From NCBI GenBank assembly GCA_017849555.1, contig JAFIGU010000074.1:1-44460 (forward strand): a stretch of DNA of 44,460 nt, in the 5' to 3' direction. Below, piece by piece: positions 43,941-44,460 of this stretch. A program made the translations under genes and the position numbers. The notes below the pieces were generated by a model. The model was not told the DNA's origin, did no database searches, and saw only the letters and a list, made by a program, of their open reading frames with translations. Within the stretch, counting starts at the first letter, position 1. Each line of letters begins with the position of its first letter. The DNA comes from Sphingomonas sp. Lineage in GTDB: Bacteria > Pseudomonadota > Alphaproteobacteria > Sphingomonadales > Sphingomonadaceae.

Positions 43941-44363
43941 CTGCTGCTGCATATCGTGGCGCGCGGCCGGATCGGCCGCTCGCCGGAGGCCGAGCTGGTC
44001 GATCGCTACATGAAGCGAATCGGCTGGCCGACGAAGATCACCGAACTGCCCGACACCGGTGGCCGCATCCCCGATGCGCCGCCGCAGACGCGCCGCGTGC
44101 TGCTCGACGAGCGTGGCGAGGTGATGGCGTCGCTCGCCTTCGCGCAATTGCTCGGGCGGTGGCGCGACGACGGGGTGCGCGAGGCGCGCTTCATGATCGG
44201 CGCGGCCGACGGGTTCGACGATGCCGCGCGCGGCGAGGCGGATCTGCTGATCTCGTTCGGGCGCGCGACCTGGCCGCATCTGCTCGCGCGGGCGATGCTG
44301 GCGGAGCAATTGTTCCGCGCTACCTCGATCCTTGCCAACCACCCATATCATCGCGAAGGCTGA
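43941..44363 (+). CDS. rlmH: 23S rRNA pseudouridine-1915 N3-methyltransferase RlmH
   Basis: About 140 residues. RlmH methylates pseudouridine 1915 of 23S rRNA. The body is complete: GRIGRSPEAELVDRYMKRIGWP, FMIGAADGF and RATSILANHPYH. The start is unclear. No ATG fits; a GTG at 43956 would cut off the first beta-strand, while CTG at 43941 restores an (M)LLHIVARG start expected for the family. I choose the CTG, two bases past the rsfS stop. That makes it an unusual start codon and the coordinate is tentative. Confidence 0.85.
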   Translation: MLLHIVARGRIGRSPEAELVDRYMKRIGWPTKITELPDTGGRIPDAPPQTRRVLLDERGEVMASLAFAQLLGRWRDDGVREARFMIGAADGFDDAARGEADLLISFGRATWPHLLARAMLAEQLFRATSILANHPYHREG

Positions 44364-44460
44364 GGCGATGCGGAACGGGGAAGGATTGCACGCGGAGCAT
44401 TGTACCCAAGATATGATCCACCCCGGCGCAGGCCCGGATCCAGCATCGGGTCGGTCGCAA
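44364..44460. other. Tail of the window
   Basis: No gene is supported in these 97 bases. CACCCCGGCGCAGGCCC (about 44421-44437) looks like the edge of another intergenic repeat that continues beyond the window. Confidence 0.4.

Overview
The window looks like chromosomal DNA of a high-GC alphaproteobacterium of the Sphingomonadales (Sphingomonas sensu lato). The evidence is a soluble serine palmitoyltransferase with its own acyl carrier protein, hopanoid genes, the gene content overall, and several copies of an intergenic repeat built on TTCGCCCTGAGCTTGTCGAA that I associate with sphingomonad genomes (from memory, not searched). I see no prophage, transposase, CRISPR array, rRNA or tRNA gene. 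Coding density is high and most genes are housekeeping or cell-envelope genes.

Layout. Positions 1-6715 form a hopanoid/isoprenoid locus. On the minus strand lie hpnM, an mlaA-like gene and the start of dxs; divergent from them are ispH and hpnH on the plus strand; convergent with hpnH are shc and hpnG on the minus strand. Positions 6873-8085 hold a glutaredoxin-MauE membrane fusion and a divergent MerR regulator, separated by a promoter with a textbook mer-type operator. Positions 8092-13815 hold an acyl-CoA dehydrogenase, a DoxX protein, a DUF4403 lipoprotein and a TonB-dependent receptor. Positions 14071-18049 carry katG, an ErpA-like Fe-S carrier, xth and a small secreted cysteine protein behind a sigma-54-like promoter. 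Positions 18108-26877 carry a GNAT-like protein, a fatty acid desaturase, lptFG, an orphan hybrid histidine kinase, and spt with its acp. Positions 27007-34159 are a Tad/Cpa pilus operon (cpaABCDE-tadBC) that lacks the CpaF/TadA ATPase and the Flp pilin. Positions 34209-44363 hold a hydrolase/oxidoreductase pair, rnhA-thrB, a second ispH, a Tat-exported msrB, proA, a membrane protein, aqpZ, and nadD-rsfS-rlmH.

A common theme is construction of the outer envelope. The window makes hopanoids (shc, hpnH, hpnG), supplies isoprenoid precursors at the first and last MEP-pathway steps (dxs, ispH), begins sphingolipid synthesis (spt, acp), and includes lipid-trafficking components (MlaA-like, MlaC-like HpnM, LptFG).

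The least explained structure is in the intergenic DNA. There are at least four families of inverted repeats. One small palindrome occurs twice, nested inside two different larger repeats, with a compensatory base change that keeps the stem paired. One half-repeat is embedded in the hpnG reading frame.
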